Program-made: the position numbers and the translations under genes
Part shown: in pieces, positions 12,464-24,100 of the stretch
Numbering within the stretch: the stretch's first letter is position 1
Layout of the letters: every line of letters starts with the position of its first letter
Assembly (NCBI GenBank): GCA_004335835.1
Contig: RWJK01000270.1
Span: forward strand, 1 to 64,000
Direction: 5' to 3'
Length of the DNA: 64,000 nt
Source of the DNA: Scenedesmus sp. ARA3
Taxonomy: Eukaryota > Chlorophyta > Chlorophyceae > Sphaeropleales > Scenedesmaceae
The notes under the pieces: model-generated
What the model was told of the DNA's origin: nothing
Databases searched by the model: none
What the model saw: the letters and a program-made list of their open reading frames with translations, nothing else

Positions 12464-13931
12464 AGTAGCTGGCTTGTGAGCAGTACTGCATCCAGTTTGT
12501 CTGTTGGGTTGAAAGACAGGCAGTAGTTTAATGATGCTGGCCGACCTTCAAGTTTGGTCGATTATGAAGGTGTGCATGCTCTGTACGTGACTAGCCAAAC
12601 AGCTGCAGCTGTTGTTACAGTGCGCCATGAGACCATGCCTGCGTCACTGGCTGGCTGGCAGCGAATTTTTAGTTCCAGCCAGGGTTCAAACCTGGCAGGC
12701 ACTTCCTGCTAGGATGCTCTAATCATGAGTGTTGTGTGGACCAACCAGGAGGCGCCTGTGGCGCCTGGTGTAGCCCATACGCATTTACTGCAGCAAATTG
12801 CTAATAAAAAGCAGCAAGTTGCTGCACTGATGCACATGTGCAAATCGTGATGCACAGGCTGCTAACGCTGGGGTAGGATGCCTCAAGTGTCGAATGCCAT
12901 ACAACGCTCATAGCGTGGTGGCCGCCTGGTGGCTGCCTTTGCACCTGCAATTGCGGCAAAGCATGCCATCATGGGCCAGGTTACCGCCAGCGCGATGCAT
13001 GCCAAGTTGGGTTTGGGCCTCAGTTGAGTTGACCGGATCAATGGAATCGTTACAGCAAACTTGCTGCAATCCCCAGGTAATGAGGAAACGCTCTGGTTGC
13101 ACACGATGTGTATGCTACAAGAGTACTGTGCAGCACACAAAAGATCAATGACAACTCAGACCCATGTCAGGAGAAGCGGTGCTTATGACTGTCTTGGAAA
13201 GGTGGTCCTTTGTTCCTGCAGGCACAATCCATGGCGCAGTGACCCTGCACTTAATGCTAGTGTCACTCAGCAACAACTGTTTAGCTTCTGGAGCCGTGAA
13301 TATTCACACATTCACACATTGGTGTTGTGTCTGACTTACTCAGTCATGCTTTCCGCCTCCTCAGATAGTGACGCATTGTGCAAATGCCAAAAGGAATAGT
13401 TGGCAGGGAGACTTTTCTGAAAATCATATCGCAGCTCCAGGTAGTATGTCCCGCTGCTGCATCACTAGGGCACGGCCTGCTGAGCCGCAGCAAAAACTGT
13501 GCCTGTTGGCACCACAGCTTGCGGCCCTGCACTGCAATCCAGAGTGCATGCACTGAGGCCAACAGGCAGGTGCATTCATCGGCTGGGTACCGAATGTGAC
13601 TGCTTGCACGTTGCAATACCAAATGGCAACGGAGACATGTGAGTATGCATGGTTAGCAGCCGATAGTGCTGGTAGGTCAGGCAGATGCACTTGGAGTTCA
13701 TGTGCCGCCCTCCCCTGAACAGCCCTTCACCGCCCATTGAAAAATGGGTTTTAAAGCTTATTAATGGGGCAAGGCTCTGAGCGAGAAGCTCAACGCTACT
13801 GTTACATCTGTCTGTTACTTTTTCTTCCCGCTGAGACCAGATCTCTGCCGGGTTGACCTGTACAGAGCGATCGCAGCAGAGGGTCGCCTGCAGCTGAGTC
13901 GTTGCTGTCGTTTCTTACATCACAAATCAAA
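12464..13931. other. Intergenic stretch, no supported gene
   Basis: No open frame here shows repeats, domains or codon use like the neighbouring genes. The last 200 bases (from about 13740, with TTTTAAAG and a T-rich stretch) are probably the promoter and 5' leader of the light-harvesting gene. A tRNA-like box-B sequence near 12675-12700 was rejected as a tRNA. Confidence 0.5.
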
Positions 13932-16515
13932 ATGGCAGCCGCTCTCCGCTCCTCTGCCCTGAGGGCACCCACCCGTGCCTCTCGCCCTGCCCGCAGCGCT
14001 GTGCGCGTGGCAGCAGCAGCTGGCAGGCCCACATGGCTGCCCAACCTGAACCCTCCCGCACACCTGAAGGGCGAGATGGCCGGAGACTTCGGTACGCTAT
14101 AGGTGGCAAGATAGCTCGGGGTGCGATCGTGCTGAGCGATCAGCTGCTCAATGATTTCGCATCTATAATACGCAGGCTTTGACCCTCTTGGCCTGGGTGC
14201 CGATCCCGCGAGGCTCAAGTGGTGAGCAGCTGAAACTGCATCAGCAGCAGGGGCAGGAGGCAGATGATGATCTGGCAGGCAGCTGAACACCAAACAGTGG
14301 ACAGCTCTCGACGCACGCAGCTAAAGCAGTCCTGATGCGGTTGGACTTCCCCTCATGGCAAAGCAGCACTGCTGGGCAGCAGTGGTTTGGCCAAACAGCA
14401 GCATGATGGACATGGAAGCCTGGGCAGGAACCTGCAGCAGCAAGTGGTTCAATCCGGGCTTTCTCACTGTAAAGCAGCCTGGCAGAAGCAGTTCATATCT
14501 ATGCAACTACGGGCAAGATTCAAGCTCAGTGCACATGACAGCAGCTTGATCAGGATCATTAGCAGCAGCAGCTGCAGCAGCGTGTGCGGCACACCCACCT
14601 GTACCTGGCAACACACCAGCAACACAGCTCATGCCACTTACTATTTCTCCACTTCTTCCCGCCAGGTTTGCTGAGGCCGAGAAGACCAACGGCCGCTGGG
14701 CCATGATGGCTGTGGTTGGCATCCTGGGCACTGAGCTGCTGGGCGTGCAGCCCAGCTGGTGGGAGGCGGGCGGCAAGGACTACGGCGTGCCCATGGGCCC
14801 CCTCACAGCCATGGAGTTCCTGGTGAGGGGGCAGCAGCAGCAGCGACAGCAGCAGCAGCAGCAGAAAAAGAATCAGAAGCAGCAAGAGAGAGTGATCTGG
14901 GGCAAGTGACCTGGTGCAGTGCCTGCAGGAACAGCAGCAGCAGTGCGTTGGATGGATGTCGTGCCTTGCAGTTCAAGGGCATAGTGCGTAGGGCACTGCA
15001 GCAGCAGTGGTGAAACAGAAAGCGAACCTTTTTCAGCTTGCAGCGCGAAGGCGAGGCAGCAGAGTGGAGACCTGTGTGCAGCTCATGCAGTTGAGTGACA
15101 GTACAGTGCGGTGCAGTCTTTGTTTCCAGCAGCAGAAGGTGCAGCGATGTGGCTGTGTAGCGAGGAGGTCCAGCAGAATGGCCAGGTTTGCCTTGGGTAC
15201 TGTGCAGTCACATCAGTCGCTGCAGGAGACTGCTGCATGCAGACAAGCAAACCTAGAGCAGCTGGTGGCCTGAACGACCCAGCTGTGCAGCAAAAGCAAA
15301 CAGACTGCTGTGCGAATCCAACAAGGAACTTCAGGCCTGCCGAACAATGCTTGTTCGCTTGCTCACTCCCTGATTGCTACACGACTGGTTCCCTGTTATT
15401 CTTTGTTATGTGAACCTGACCTTGTGTGTGCTTCTTGCCTTGCTGCTGCTTCACCCTGCAGATCATGGGCTTCCTGGAGACCAAGAGGTACCAGGGCTTC
15501 AAGGAGACTGGCTCAGTGAGTGGCCGCAGCAGGCATGAAGCAGCAGGCATGGCCACAGCAGGCATGAAACAGCAGGCATGCAGACTCTTGTCAGGCATCA
15601 GATGCAGGCAGGGTCTCAGCAGCAGCAGCACCGGCAACAGGCGCGCAATTGTGGACACCTGCAGCCTTGAGTGCAGCAGCAGCAGCAGCGATGAGTGCGG
15701 CCAGCACACACATCCAACAGATCGCAGACTGCTGCCGACATGCTGGCAGCGTGGGGGGTGTTTGCAGCAGCCGCTGCAAGCTGTTGGAGGCTTTGCACAG
15801 TCGCCAGGTGACGGTGCCTGGGTGTGCGGCCGGCCAGGACATGTGTTCAGCCAGCAGATCGCACACCCATGAGTACATGCAGCTGCGATGTGGTGCCCAA
15901 GCATGGCCAAGCCCTTGCTGCTCACCCGGCACCTGCTCACTGCTCACTGTGTGCGGCTGCTGCTGCCTGCTGCCTGCAGTCTGGCCTGATCAACCAGTTC
16001 CCCTTTGACCCAGCAGGCATGTACAGCAAGGACATGGCCGTGAAGGAGGTCAAGAACGGCCGCCTCGCCATGGTGAGCCAGCAGCAGCAGCAGCAGCAGC
16101 ACAGCTCAAGGCGACAGCAGGGCAGCAGCAGCAAAGCAAAGCAGCTGCTTCAGTGTGTATGTCGCTCCATCAATCAGCTTGCGCAGCTGTGCACAATGCC
16201 ATTGACAGCAGCATGTGCAGCGCATCGTGCCAGTGGTCCGTCACAAGATACGCCAACCTTGTTGCAGCGGCACCAGACCAGCCACGCAGCGAGTTCGTCC
16301 TAACTTACACATGACCTGTCGTGTCGAGTCATCTTCCTGCGGTCTCATTTCTTTCCGTGCTGTTGTTGTGCCTGCAGGTTGCATTTGTCGGCTTTGCGGT
16401 GCAGGCCCTGGCCAGCCGCACCGGCCCCATCGAGGGCCTCACCAAGCACCTGAGCAACCCCGGCTACAACATCACCTACACCCTGACCCACCTGCAGGAC
16501 GTCAACACCTACTAA
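13932..16515 (+). CDS. Light-harvesting chlorophyll a/b-binding protein, Lhca (photosystem I antenna) type
   Basis: Six exons: 13932-14091, 14176-14221, 14666-14822, 15462-15515, 15980-16072 and 16378-16515, giving 215 residues. An Ala/Arg/Ser-rich plastid transit peptide of about 30 residues precedes WLPNLNPPAHLKG and the conserved GDFGFDPLGLG. Helix 1 holds E-K-T-N-G-R-W-A-M and helix 3 holds E-V-K-N-G-R-L-A-M, the paired chlorophyll-ligating Glu/Arg motifs of the family. Helix 2 reads FLIMGFLETKRYQGFKETG, and the end is HLSNPGYNITYTLTH. The product would bind chlorophyll and carotenoid in the thylakoid membrane. The helix-2 FLETKRYQGFKETG sequence and HLSNP tail favour an LHCI subunit over LHCII; the exact paralogue (Lhca2-9) is not resolved. 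Introns carry CAG-rich tracts immediately after the donors at 14823 and 16073. Confidence 0.9.
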
Positions 16516-16946
16516 GTGTTGCCAGCAGCGGTGGAGGCAGTGTAACAACAGCGAGCAGTTACGTGTGGTGTGTGGTGGCACATCAGTGCAGTGCGGTGCA
16601 CTCGCACTGCCCCGGCGATGCTGGTCTGTATCTTTTGTATGCGCCTGAGCAGGGCGGGCCGCAGTGTGTAGCTTGAGTGCTTCGGGTGTTGCATGCAGCA
16701 CTGATTCAGACAGCGGCCGTGGGTGTGTTGGATGTAGGGTTTGTGGTGTAGGCAGGCTGCGCAGTGCCCTTTTTTGTGTGGGGCTGAGGTGTGGGGGCCT
16801 GTGCAAGTGTGCTGGGAGGCCTGTGTGGCCAGCAGGGCAGTTGAGGTGCAGCAGCAGCAGCTGCTGCAGGCCAGTTTGCAAGCTCAATGGAGAAGCTGCT
16901 GAGTTGGTGCCGTGCAGCTAGTTGAGTGGTTTGCTAAGGCCATGTG

Positions 16947-16951
16947 TGTAA
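16947..16951 (+). terminator. Candidate poly(A) signal TGTAA for the Lhca gene
   Basis: TGTAA is the common polyadenylation signal in chlorophyte nuclear genes. This copy lies 432 bp past the stop. A closer copy at 16541 is only 26 bp past the stop and is less likely. Confidence 0.3.
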
Positions 16952-17215
16952 CGACACGCTGACCATACCTGTACTGCGCTGCTTTTGACTGATGAGCCCT
17001 CCGTATGACCCAATCGAACAACTAAATGCTAGTCCAAAGTGAGGGGTCTCACAGCAATGAGCATATGCAGTTGCCAGGAGTCCATAAGGTCGCTAGTGAG
17101 GTCACCAAGGTCCCCTGGGGCTCGTTCTTTTCAGCAAGTCCGTCACTGCTGCGATTGCATCACTGACAATGAGGCAAAGAGAAGACATACTGTAAAAGGA
17201 CAAACTCATACTCGG

Positions 17216-17265
17216 TTTGCTGAGCAAACACGCTATTAACTTTGCTGAGGAAACACGCTATTAAC
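17216..17265 (+). repeat. 25-bp tandem repeat, two copies
   Basis: Two adjacent 25-base copies beginning TTTGCTGAG and ending CGCTATTAAC, with one C/G difference. Confidence 0.85.
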
Positions 17266-17781
17266 AATGAACCTTCCTGAAGCCATGCGCTGCCGGCCCG
17301 GCCACGGCCTGCTTGCTCGCAAGATCTGTTACCTAGGACAACTTTGAACGACCAACTCACAGTTGCTCTGAGCAAGCAACCTGCATCCTAACCATGTTGT
17401 TAAGCCATCCAGCCAACGTTGGCTGTTAACAGCTGGCTTGATGTCAAACCAAACCACCTACCCCGCCATCCAACCAACCTGCATCCCCTAACCAAACCAC
17501 CTGCCAACCCACTCCACACTGCTGCAGCAGCCTTTCCCTAGCAGACACCGCCTCAACAGATCAGGAGAAGGCCCTGCTGCGGGGCCACTGCCGCATCCAG
17601 CGCCCAGCTGCTTCCTTCCACTGCACGCCCGCAACAGGCCATTCGTACGACAGCTCTCGCCCAACGCACACTTGCCCGGTGCCTGCTAGCCTCCTGCAGC
17701 CTGCTGCACATGGCCTGCCGGGCCCCTGCCCATACTGCTGAACAGCAAGCATCATCCGAAGATATGACAAGCTTAAGCGCT

Positions 17782-20700
17782 TTATGGCACCAGCTTGGCC
17801 TTCACTGGCAGCGCTGTCAGCTCCGGTGGGTAGTAGCCCATCTTTGCGCGGTACTTCTGGCGGCGGTAGCGCAGCAGCGGCAGGAAGTGGTGGCTGAGGT
17901 TCTCCAGGCCCATCTGGTCCTTCACATACTCGCCCTGCAGGAGTTGCAAGCAGCACAAGGTGCACGCGCGCACAGAAGGGCGGCAAACAAAGAGGCAGGT
18001 GAGAACAGGGTTGAAGGTGTAGTTGATTCAAGCAGCGTGTCTGTAACATCATCAGCATGGGCGCCGCCTGGAGCTGTACAGCGCACACAATCCACACCCC
18101 GCAATGCTCTCTGACACCCAAAACACACACTGGTGCTGCAAGCTACGTTGTGCTGCAGCACCACATGCATTTAACATGCCCCTCATGCCCACGCACCTGC
18201 TCGCAGTCTGCTGCCTGGAAGGCCTCGCGGTGCAGCCACACACAGGCAGATCTACCTGTCCCTGCTGCCCCTGAGCAGCACCGTTTCACACAGCACATGA
18301 AATCCTCCACCCGTGCCCCACCTGCTCGCAGTCAGCACATCACCCACCCCATACTGCTATTCAAACCTCCATCCACAAACACTGCTCTGCTTCTAGCTGC
18401 GCTGCGCTGCTGCACAACATGCCACCACACGCCCCTCATCCCCACGCACCTGCTCGCAGTCTGCCGCCTGGAACGCCTCGTGGTGCAGCAGGTCAAGGCC
18501 ATGCGTGAGCTCCCAATCCAGCTTCTTGTACAGCAGCGGGTCCATGTGCGCATACGCGGCCTGCGGCAGGTCGAACTCAATGTGCTGCGCGATGTGGCGG
18601 CTCTGCTGCTGCAGCGTGAGCAGCCACGCCTCTTCCTCCTCGGCCTCAACCAGCTTGGCCTCCTCAGCGTCCAGCTCAGCCATCTCGATCTCAAAGCGCT
18701 CCTGCGGGTGTGAAAAAGTGTGGCAAGCACAGTGCGGCAAACAAAGTAATGAGTGAGCAAAGATGTGAAGGTTATGTGCCAGTAGCAGCAACAGCCACAG
18801 AGGATCGAACAAAAGCTCGCAGTCATCCAAATGCAGGTGGTCCGCTTTGCACGTCCCAATCAGGTGTAAAGCGAGGAAAGCACATGGTGCATTGCTGTCC
18901 AGCTGCATGAAAGGTCACGCACACAGCATCATCATGCACCCAGTGGCTCCTACCCCTGGCATTCCTGCAAGTTGGTCTGCACCATTACATCGCGCAACAC
19001 ATCCTACTCAAACCCCTGGACCAGCCCCACCGCCGATATTGAACATATCACTGTCACAACTCACACCCACCCCACCCCACCCACCTTGATCAGCTCAGGC
19101 AGCTCCAGCTCCTCGAAGCGGCTGTTGCTGGGGTCCGCCGCAAAGCGCAGCTGCGCGTCCAGCACATACTCCAGGTAGGCGTGCCCCGCAGCCTCCTTGC
19201 GCGCCTGCTTCAGGCTGGCCACCTGGCCCGCCACCTCCTGCGCGTGGCTGGCCATGCGCTGCAGGGGCGTGGCGGGGGAGCGCTGCGCAGCCAGCACGCC
19301 GTCCGCACTGCCCGTCAGCTCCTGCGGGTGGCATGGCGGAAGGTCGCAGATGGAGCAGTAGGTTGATGTGAGTCGTATGTGTGAACCTGAGGCAGTCGGT
19401 GCGTGCGCAGACCTGGGATGTGCAGGATCCTCCACGCCAGAGCTAGCTACATTACGATGCTGAAAAGCAAGCTGCGCCATGTTGTGCAGCGCTGCTCCAA
19501 TCATGCCGTGCAAGCCGGCCTGGCCCCCTCAGCAGCGCAGCCTGCCCCACCTTGAGCTTGGCAGCCAGCTCCGCCTCCTCCTGCTCGTACTTTTTGGCCA
19601 GCTTCATGCCCTCAGCATACATGTACCTGCACGGCAGCGGCATCAGCAGCAGCAACAGCAGCATTAGCAGCTGTTTGAGCACAAGGCCGTGTGGACGACA
19701 CCCCCGTTAACCGCTGAAGGTGCGGTTGCTGCAATGCTGCAAGCTGGTGTGCGGGTCCTGCTGACACCTCGTCAGCACTGGACGTTGCCACCTGATGCCA
19801 GATCTCTTCACGTCGTCTGCCCAGCACAGATGCGGCGCTATTGTCACACTGCGCTCACCACCCCAGCCCCTCCCCACTCCAACACAGTCCACCACTTCTG
19901 CACCCGCGCGCCGCGCACCTGTCTGGCGTGTACAGGTGCTCCGTGGTGGCGCGCGCCTCCTCACTCTTGAGCCTGTTGCTGCTGCCCTCGGGCGACAGCG
20001 TGGGGCCCAGCAGCTGCTCCAGCGCCCAGCCCTTGTCCTCAAGCTTGGACGCCAGGCCCACAGCCTCGGCCTCCTGCAGTGTGTGGCGATACGCGATGCA
20101 AATGCACCACGCATGAAAAGTGAGTGAACGAGGGGGTGTAGAGTAGGTGCGCAGTGGCATAGACCTGCCCACTTGTTTGCGTTGAAGAAAAAGTGGCAAG
20201 GCTCACAGCCTCACAGATGCACACTCTTCTGCAATTTGGTTTGTTTGATGCTCCAGTCTCTACAAACAGACACGCGCTGCAGGCGCCCTGCTTGAGACCA
20301 GCACCTGAGGTAACCTCAGCGCCCAGCTCAGTGACAGCACAAGAACAACACCAGACGTTTCAATCACAAACACAGCACCCCGCCCCGCACCAGCTTGCTG
20401 ACGGGGAACATGGCCATGACCTCCTGCCTGCCGCAGCGCAGCTCAGTGACAGATTATCAAACAGTGAACACAAACACAACACCGGGCCCCGCACCTGCTC
20501 GCTGACGGGGAACATGGCCTTGACCTCATCCCTGCCCCTGCGCAGGAAGAAGCTGTCCATGGCGGCCACGCCAGCCAGGCGCTCGCCGTACGGCGTGGCC
20601 CCGCGGGACACCAGGTCCAGCAGCGAGTTGTACTTGTCGCTCACGTCCTGCGGTTTGCACAGGGAGGGGTTGGGTTGGTAAGCAAGGAAGTTCCAAGCGT

Positions 20701-23697
20701 GGAGAGGATGTTGTCAGACACGCGGCAGGGCTTCGTGGGCAAGCACACACAATGGTGGAACTGCTGATGAATGTAAAGAAGACGTTACAAGAGACCGGCG
20801 CCTTCTAGTGTAGCCAATTAAGCCAGATGCAGCAGCAGCAGCAGCAGCAGCAGCAGCCAGCCTGCCCTCACCTCGTGGCGTGAGGCCAGCAGTGCATCAC
20901 GCTCCTTGAGCGGCACCAGCGCCTGCTCGGGGCTGGCCAGAATGCGCTTGGCCCACAGCTTCAGCCAGCGGCCGTGCACCTGCTTGCGGCGCTCGGCAAT
21001 CTTGGCGGCCGCCTCAGCAGCAGATATGTAGGAGAAGCCTGGCAGGGGCTTGCCGTGGGACTCCACGTAGGAGCGCTCAGAGACAGCCTTCTCCAGCATG
21101 GCCTGGCCGCAGCAGCAAGTACAAAGGTTGCAGCACGCATGGGGTGCTGAAGGATGAGCAAGGCACGGCTGTGGCGACTGGCATTGATGCAGAGATACAC
21201 TTCGCGCCCAAACTTGCAGCACAGCAAATTGCACCAGCTAGCCACTGCTGTGCACGCACACCACGCTGGTGTTCCTGCAGCCTTGCAAGGGCAAGGCATG
21301 CATAACACCTCCTGACCCAGCAAGCAGCCTCAGCGCATCCTCCTCTCACTCCTCTCACCTTGAGGTCAGCGCCGTCCCTGCCCATGCTGCGCCCCAGCTG
21401 CGCCAGCTGGTCGCTGACCTGCGCGGGCAGCGCGGGCGTGCGCAGCTTGCGCGCCGGCTCCAGCGCCTTGAGGTAGCTGTCAGCCACGCTGGTCACTGCA
21501 GCCAGCTCCACTGGCTTGCCCAGCTGCCACTGCGGCACAGGCAGCTTGGCGAAGGGCTGCGGAGAGCGGGGCAGACATGTGTACGGGGCATTGCAGGACA
21601 CAGGGAGCAGGGGTAGTTTACCGGTACTGGAGGTGAGCGCTGCACTGTGAGGTGGAGCGCAGCAATAGCAAGTGCATGCGAGATCGCTGTACACTGCTGC
21701 GACAACATCCATTTCGGCAATGTTCCAATGCAACACACGCACTCGCTGCCTCGACGGCCCGCAGAAGTTCAATCAAACATTGCTGTCCAGCAGCTGAGCC
21801 TTACTGCTACAATTGCCTGCATCGAACCCCCTGCACTGCTGCTGCCGCCCCACACACCTTGAACTCCTTCTCCTTGATGCCCTCCATGGCTGCGTCGCGG
21901 CGTGCGTCCCACCACATGCCCTTGAGGCTGACCGCCTCGCCCGCACGCTTGGCCAGCACGGTGTCAAAGAACTTGGGCACCTCACCTGCGGGGCGGCAGC
22001 GCGCAAAGGAGACACATTAGGCATACAATATACGATATACCTACAATGGTGATTATGCACCAGAGAACAGCATGCTGCAGCACGCTTGTTGCAGCCGCTC
22101 CTGCTGCTGCTTCTGCTGCGCCCACACAGCCGAACATTGCCCTCGCCACACGCTGCAGGTGACTATCCTGCTGCTGCGGCGGCTGTCCCTGCTGCTGGCC
22201 TGGTCACATGCCATGCCCGTACCACCTGCGGTTATGCTGCTGATGAGTAAATCTGTGCAGTGTCGCACCTGACTTGAGCCCGAACTTCTTAAAATTGGGG
22301 ATCGGTTTGTCCATGTCCTCAAAGGTGCGCGGGTTGTGGAACTTGAGGTACGGCTGCGGCACCAGAAAAAATGCGCACAAAACATCGTCATGCAATAGTG
22401 AACAGGAGCTGAGAAACAGAGCAAGCAGGGCAGAAGGGATGCCTGCGACACAGGTTGCATGTTTGCTGTTACGCTGCTGTCTGCCCATCAACACCACTGG
22501 TTTGTGGGCTTGTCTGCATCAGCTGCAATGCCACCTGGTGCACCAGCAAGGCGCTGCTGATGGCCTGCTACGCTGCCTGCTGTGTCTCTACCACCAGCGC
22601 TGCCTGCCTGCATCTGCTCCACCTTTGCCTGCAACAACTGCTCTGTGCGTACACAACTAGCACCTGAAGCCCAAGCAGCTGCCGTGGCTGCAGCTGCTGC
22701 CGCCCCTGTTGCTGCTGCTGCTGCCGCCGCCGCCGCTGTTGGCGCCGCTGCTGCTGCTGTTGCCGCTGCTGCTGCTGCTGTTGCCGCTGCTGCTGCGCAC
22801 CTGTCCCTCAAAGTCTCCCAGGTCCTTGTACATCTGCATCAGCTTCATCGTCTGCTCAGTGGACTCCTTGGCAGACTGCCACTCGCCAACAATGTTGGGG
22901 GCAGTCTTGGAGCCCTGCACCACACCAACACCGCAGTAACACAGCAATTGCTGATCAGCGGTGCTGCACGATGGCCAAGCCGCTTGCTGCTGTGTGCCTT
23001 TACCGCTGCTTGTGCGCTGACACAGGACGTTGCTGCTTGCTAGCCTCAACGTGACCATCTGGCCACCCAGGCAGCTTACTGCAGCTGCATGAAGCCACAA
23101 CAGCTTGCACTGCTGATGGCTGTGACAATAACACATGGTGCTTGCAAACAGCAAACTGCGCCATGCCGCTGCAACAGCAATGCGCTCCAGTCAACGCACA
23201 GTCTGCGCAGGGACCCTGTCGCCAGTGCTGCAGCTACTGCGCTTGCTGCGCCACTGCACGGACAGCTGCTGGATGCCAGGACCAGCAGGAACGAACACAT
23301 GCACATGTTCTGTTGGTTCCTGCAAGCTGCTGACCTTGGAACCGCCTGCAACATCCTCGCTGAACTCCACAGAGATGGGAGAGAAGTAGTGCCTGGTCTG
23401 AGCCAGCAGCAGCGCAGACGCCTCCTGCCCCTGCATAAAACGGCGTATTCTAACGATAGGTACAACTGTGCGCCTTGCCCCCGTGCTGATTGCCACAGAT
23501 CGCCCTCATCTCTCTGCACTGTTGCTGTGAGCAGGGGTACTGCAGCTCTGGTGCCAGGTGCGACTTGCACTGTAGCGTCCACTGTATAAAGAACCGTACG
23601 TATATGCGAGATCTGGCTCTAGCTCCTGTTCGGCCTTGCTTTGGAAGTGGCTGTCACGCACCTGGTTAGAGGCACGGAGAGCTGCTGCGCGCAGCAT
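17782..23697 (-). CDS. Mitochondrial helical protein, probable ATP synthase-associated subunit ASA1
   Basis: Thirteen exons (minus): 23662-23697, 23335-23430, 22801-22914, 22269-22353, 21858-21985, 21359-21556, 20872-21102, 20495-20647, 19919-20073, 19551-19626, 19085-19321, 18450-18701 and 17782-17934. They join exactly to 637 codons plus stop. The first exon encodes only MLRAAALRASNQ, a mitochondrial presequence-like start. The rest is soluble, charged and largely helical, with Glu/Lys-rich stretches (for example EEAELAAKLK, LVEAEEEEAW) and no membrane segment. Length after leader removal, about 600 residues, fits ASA1 (about 60-66 kDa), the large peripheral-stalk subunit of the dimeric chlorophycean mitochondrial ATP synthase. 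I base the name on size, leader and composition plus memory of the family, not an alignment. It is divergent from SCC2. Two of its introns carry repeated exon ends. Confidence 0.55.
18178..18490 (-). repeat. Exon-end duplication: 3' end of ASA1-like exon 12 repeated in the next intron
   Basis: The true exon end with its donor (about 18431-18490, encoding AFQAADCEQ then gtgcgtgg) is repeated at about 18178-18237 with few mismatches, including the donor. A third, shorter fragment (CCCACCTGCTCGCAGTC) is near 18318-18334. All copies are direct repeats. Confidence 0.85.
20384..20545 (-). repeat. Exon-end duplication: 3' end of ASA1-like exon 8 repeated in the next intron
   Basis: The exon end encoding VKAMFPVSEQ with its donor (20488-20545) recurs at 20384-20441, about 52 of 59 bases identical, as VMAMFPVSKL followed by a donor-like gtgcgg. 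A flanking CTCAGTGACAG and CAAACACA.CACC are repeated too, so the unit is about 105 bp of exon plus intron. Confidence 0.85.
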
Positions 23698-24100
23698 GGT
23701 GTTCCTGAGGCTACTTCAAATGATACAGCTTATGATAAATCCGCCTGCTGTCTGGATGGCTGCCGCTGGCGGGCCAGCCAAATAGTTTACTCGATCTTGC
23801 TGCACACACCAGCAGTCCGCAGTGATGACGCAGCTGCTGGGCTCACACGTCCCTTTTCTAGCAACAACAAATTCAGGGGAACTGAGATCGGGCAGCACCG
23901 CAGCGAAGGGTGCCGGGGTGTTACTTGCCCTGCGACATAAGGGTCTATCCCTGGTCTGAATTTTCAATTGCAGGGCGTCTTTCGTGTTTGACTACTTCTT
24001 CAGGACAAAATCAAGGCGATTGGAATGCTTACACACAGCACACGTGCTTCCTGCAATGTAGACATTTCAAACAGTGTGCTGCTGCTCAGTTGGGTGCAAC
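23698..24100. promoter_or_regulatory. Bidirectional intergenic region between ASA1-like gene and SCC2
   Basis: 403 bp separate the two divergent ATGs (23697 minus, 24101 plus). No convincing TATA box was found. It presumably holds both promoters. Confidence 0.4.

Larger units (their letters stand above)
16516..17781. other. Convergent 3' regions of the Lhca gene and the ASA1-like gene
   Basis: No gene seen. It should hold both 3' UTRs. TGTAA motifs, the usual chlorophyte poly(A) signal, occur on the plus strand at 16541-16545 (very close to the stop) and 16947-16951. A 25-bp tandem repeat with one mismatch is at 17216-17265, and an AACCAAACCACCT-type repeat lies around 17450-17510. Confidence 0.5.

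Noticed and set aside
12640..12720. tRNA-like sequence with box-B-like GGTTTGAACCC on the minus strand
   Set aside because: A 5-bp T-stem can be drawn, but the loop has T at the invariant C position and no 17-base anticodon arm or acceptor stem can be built. At best it is a decayed tRNA-derived fragment.
13802..14293. 163-codon minus-strand ORF over the Lhca start
   Set aside because: Antisense shadow with no features of its own; the Lhca protein is unmistakable on the other strand.
22488..22811. Poly-Ala minus-strand ORF
   Set aside because: It lies in the intron after exon 3 of the ASA1-like gene and consists of GCC/GCT repeats.
24074..24100. GTG-initiated N-terminal extension of SCC2
   Set aside because: An ATG at 24101 is available and nuclear genes very rarely start at GTG.
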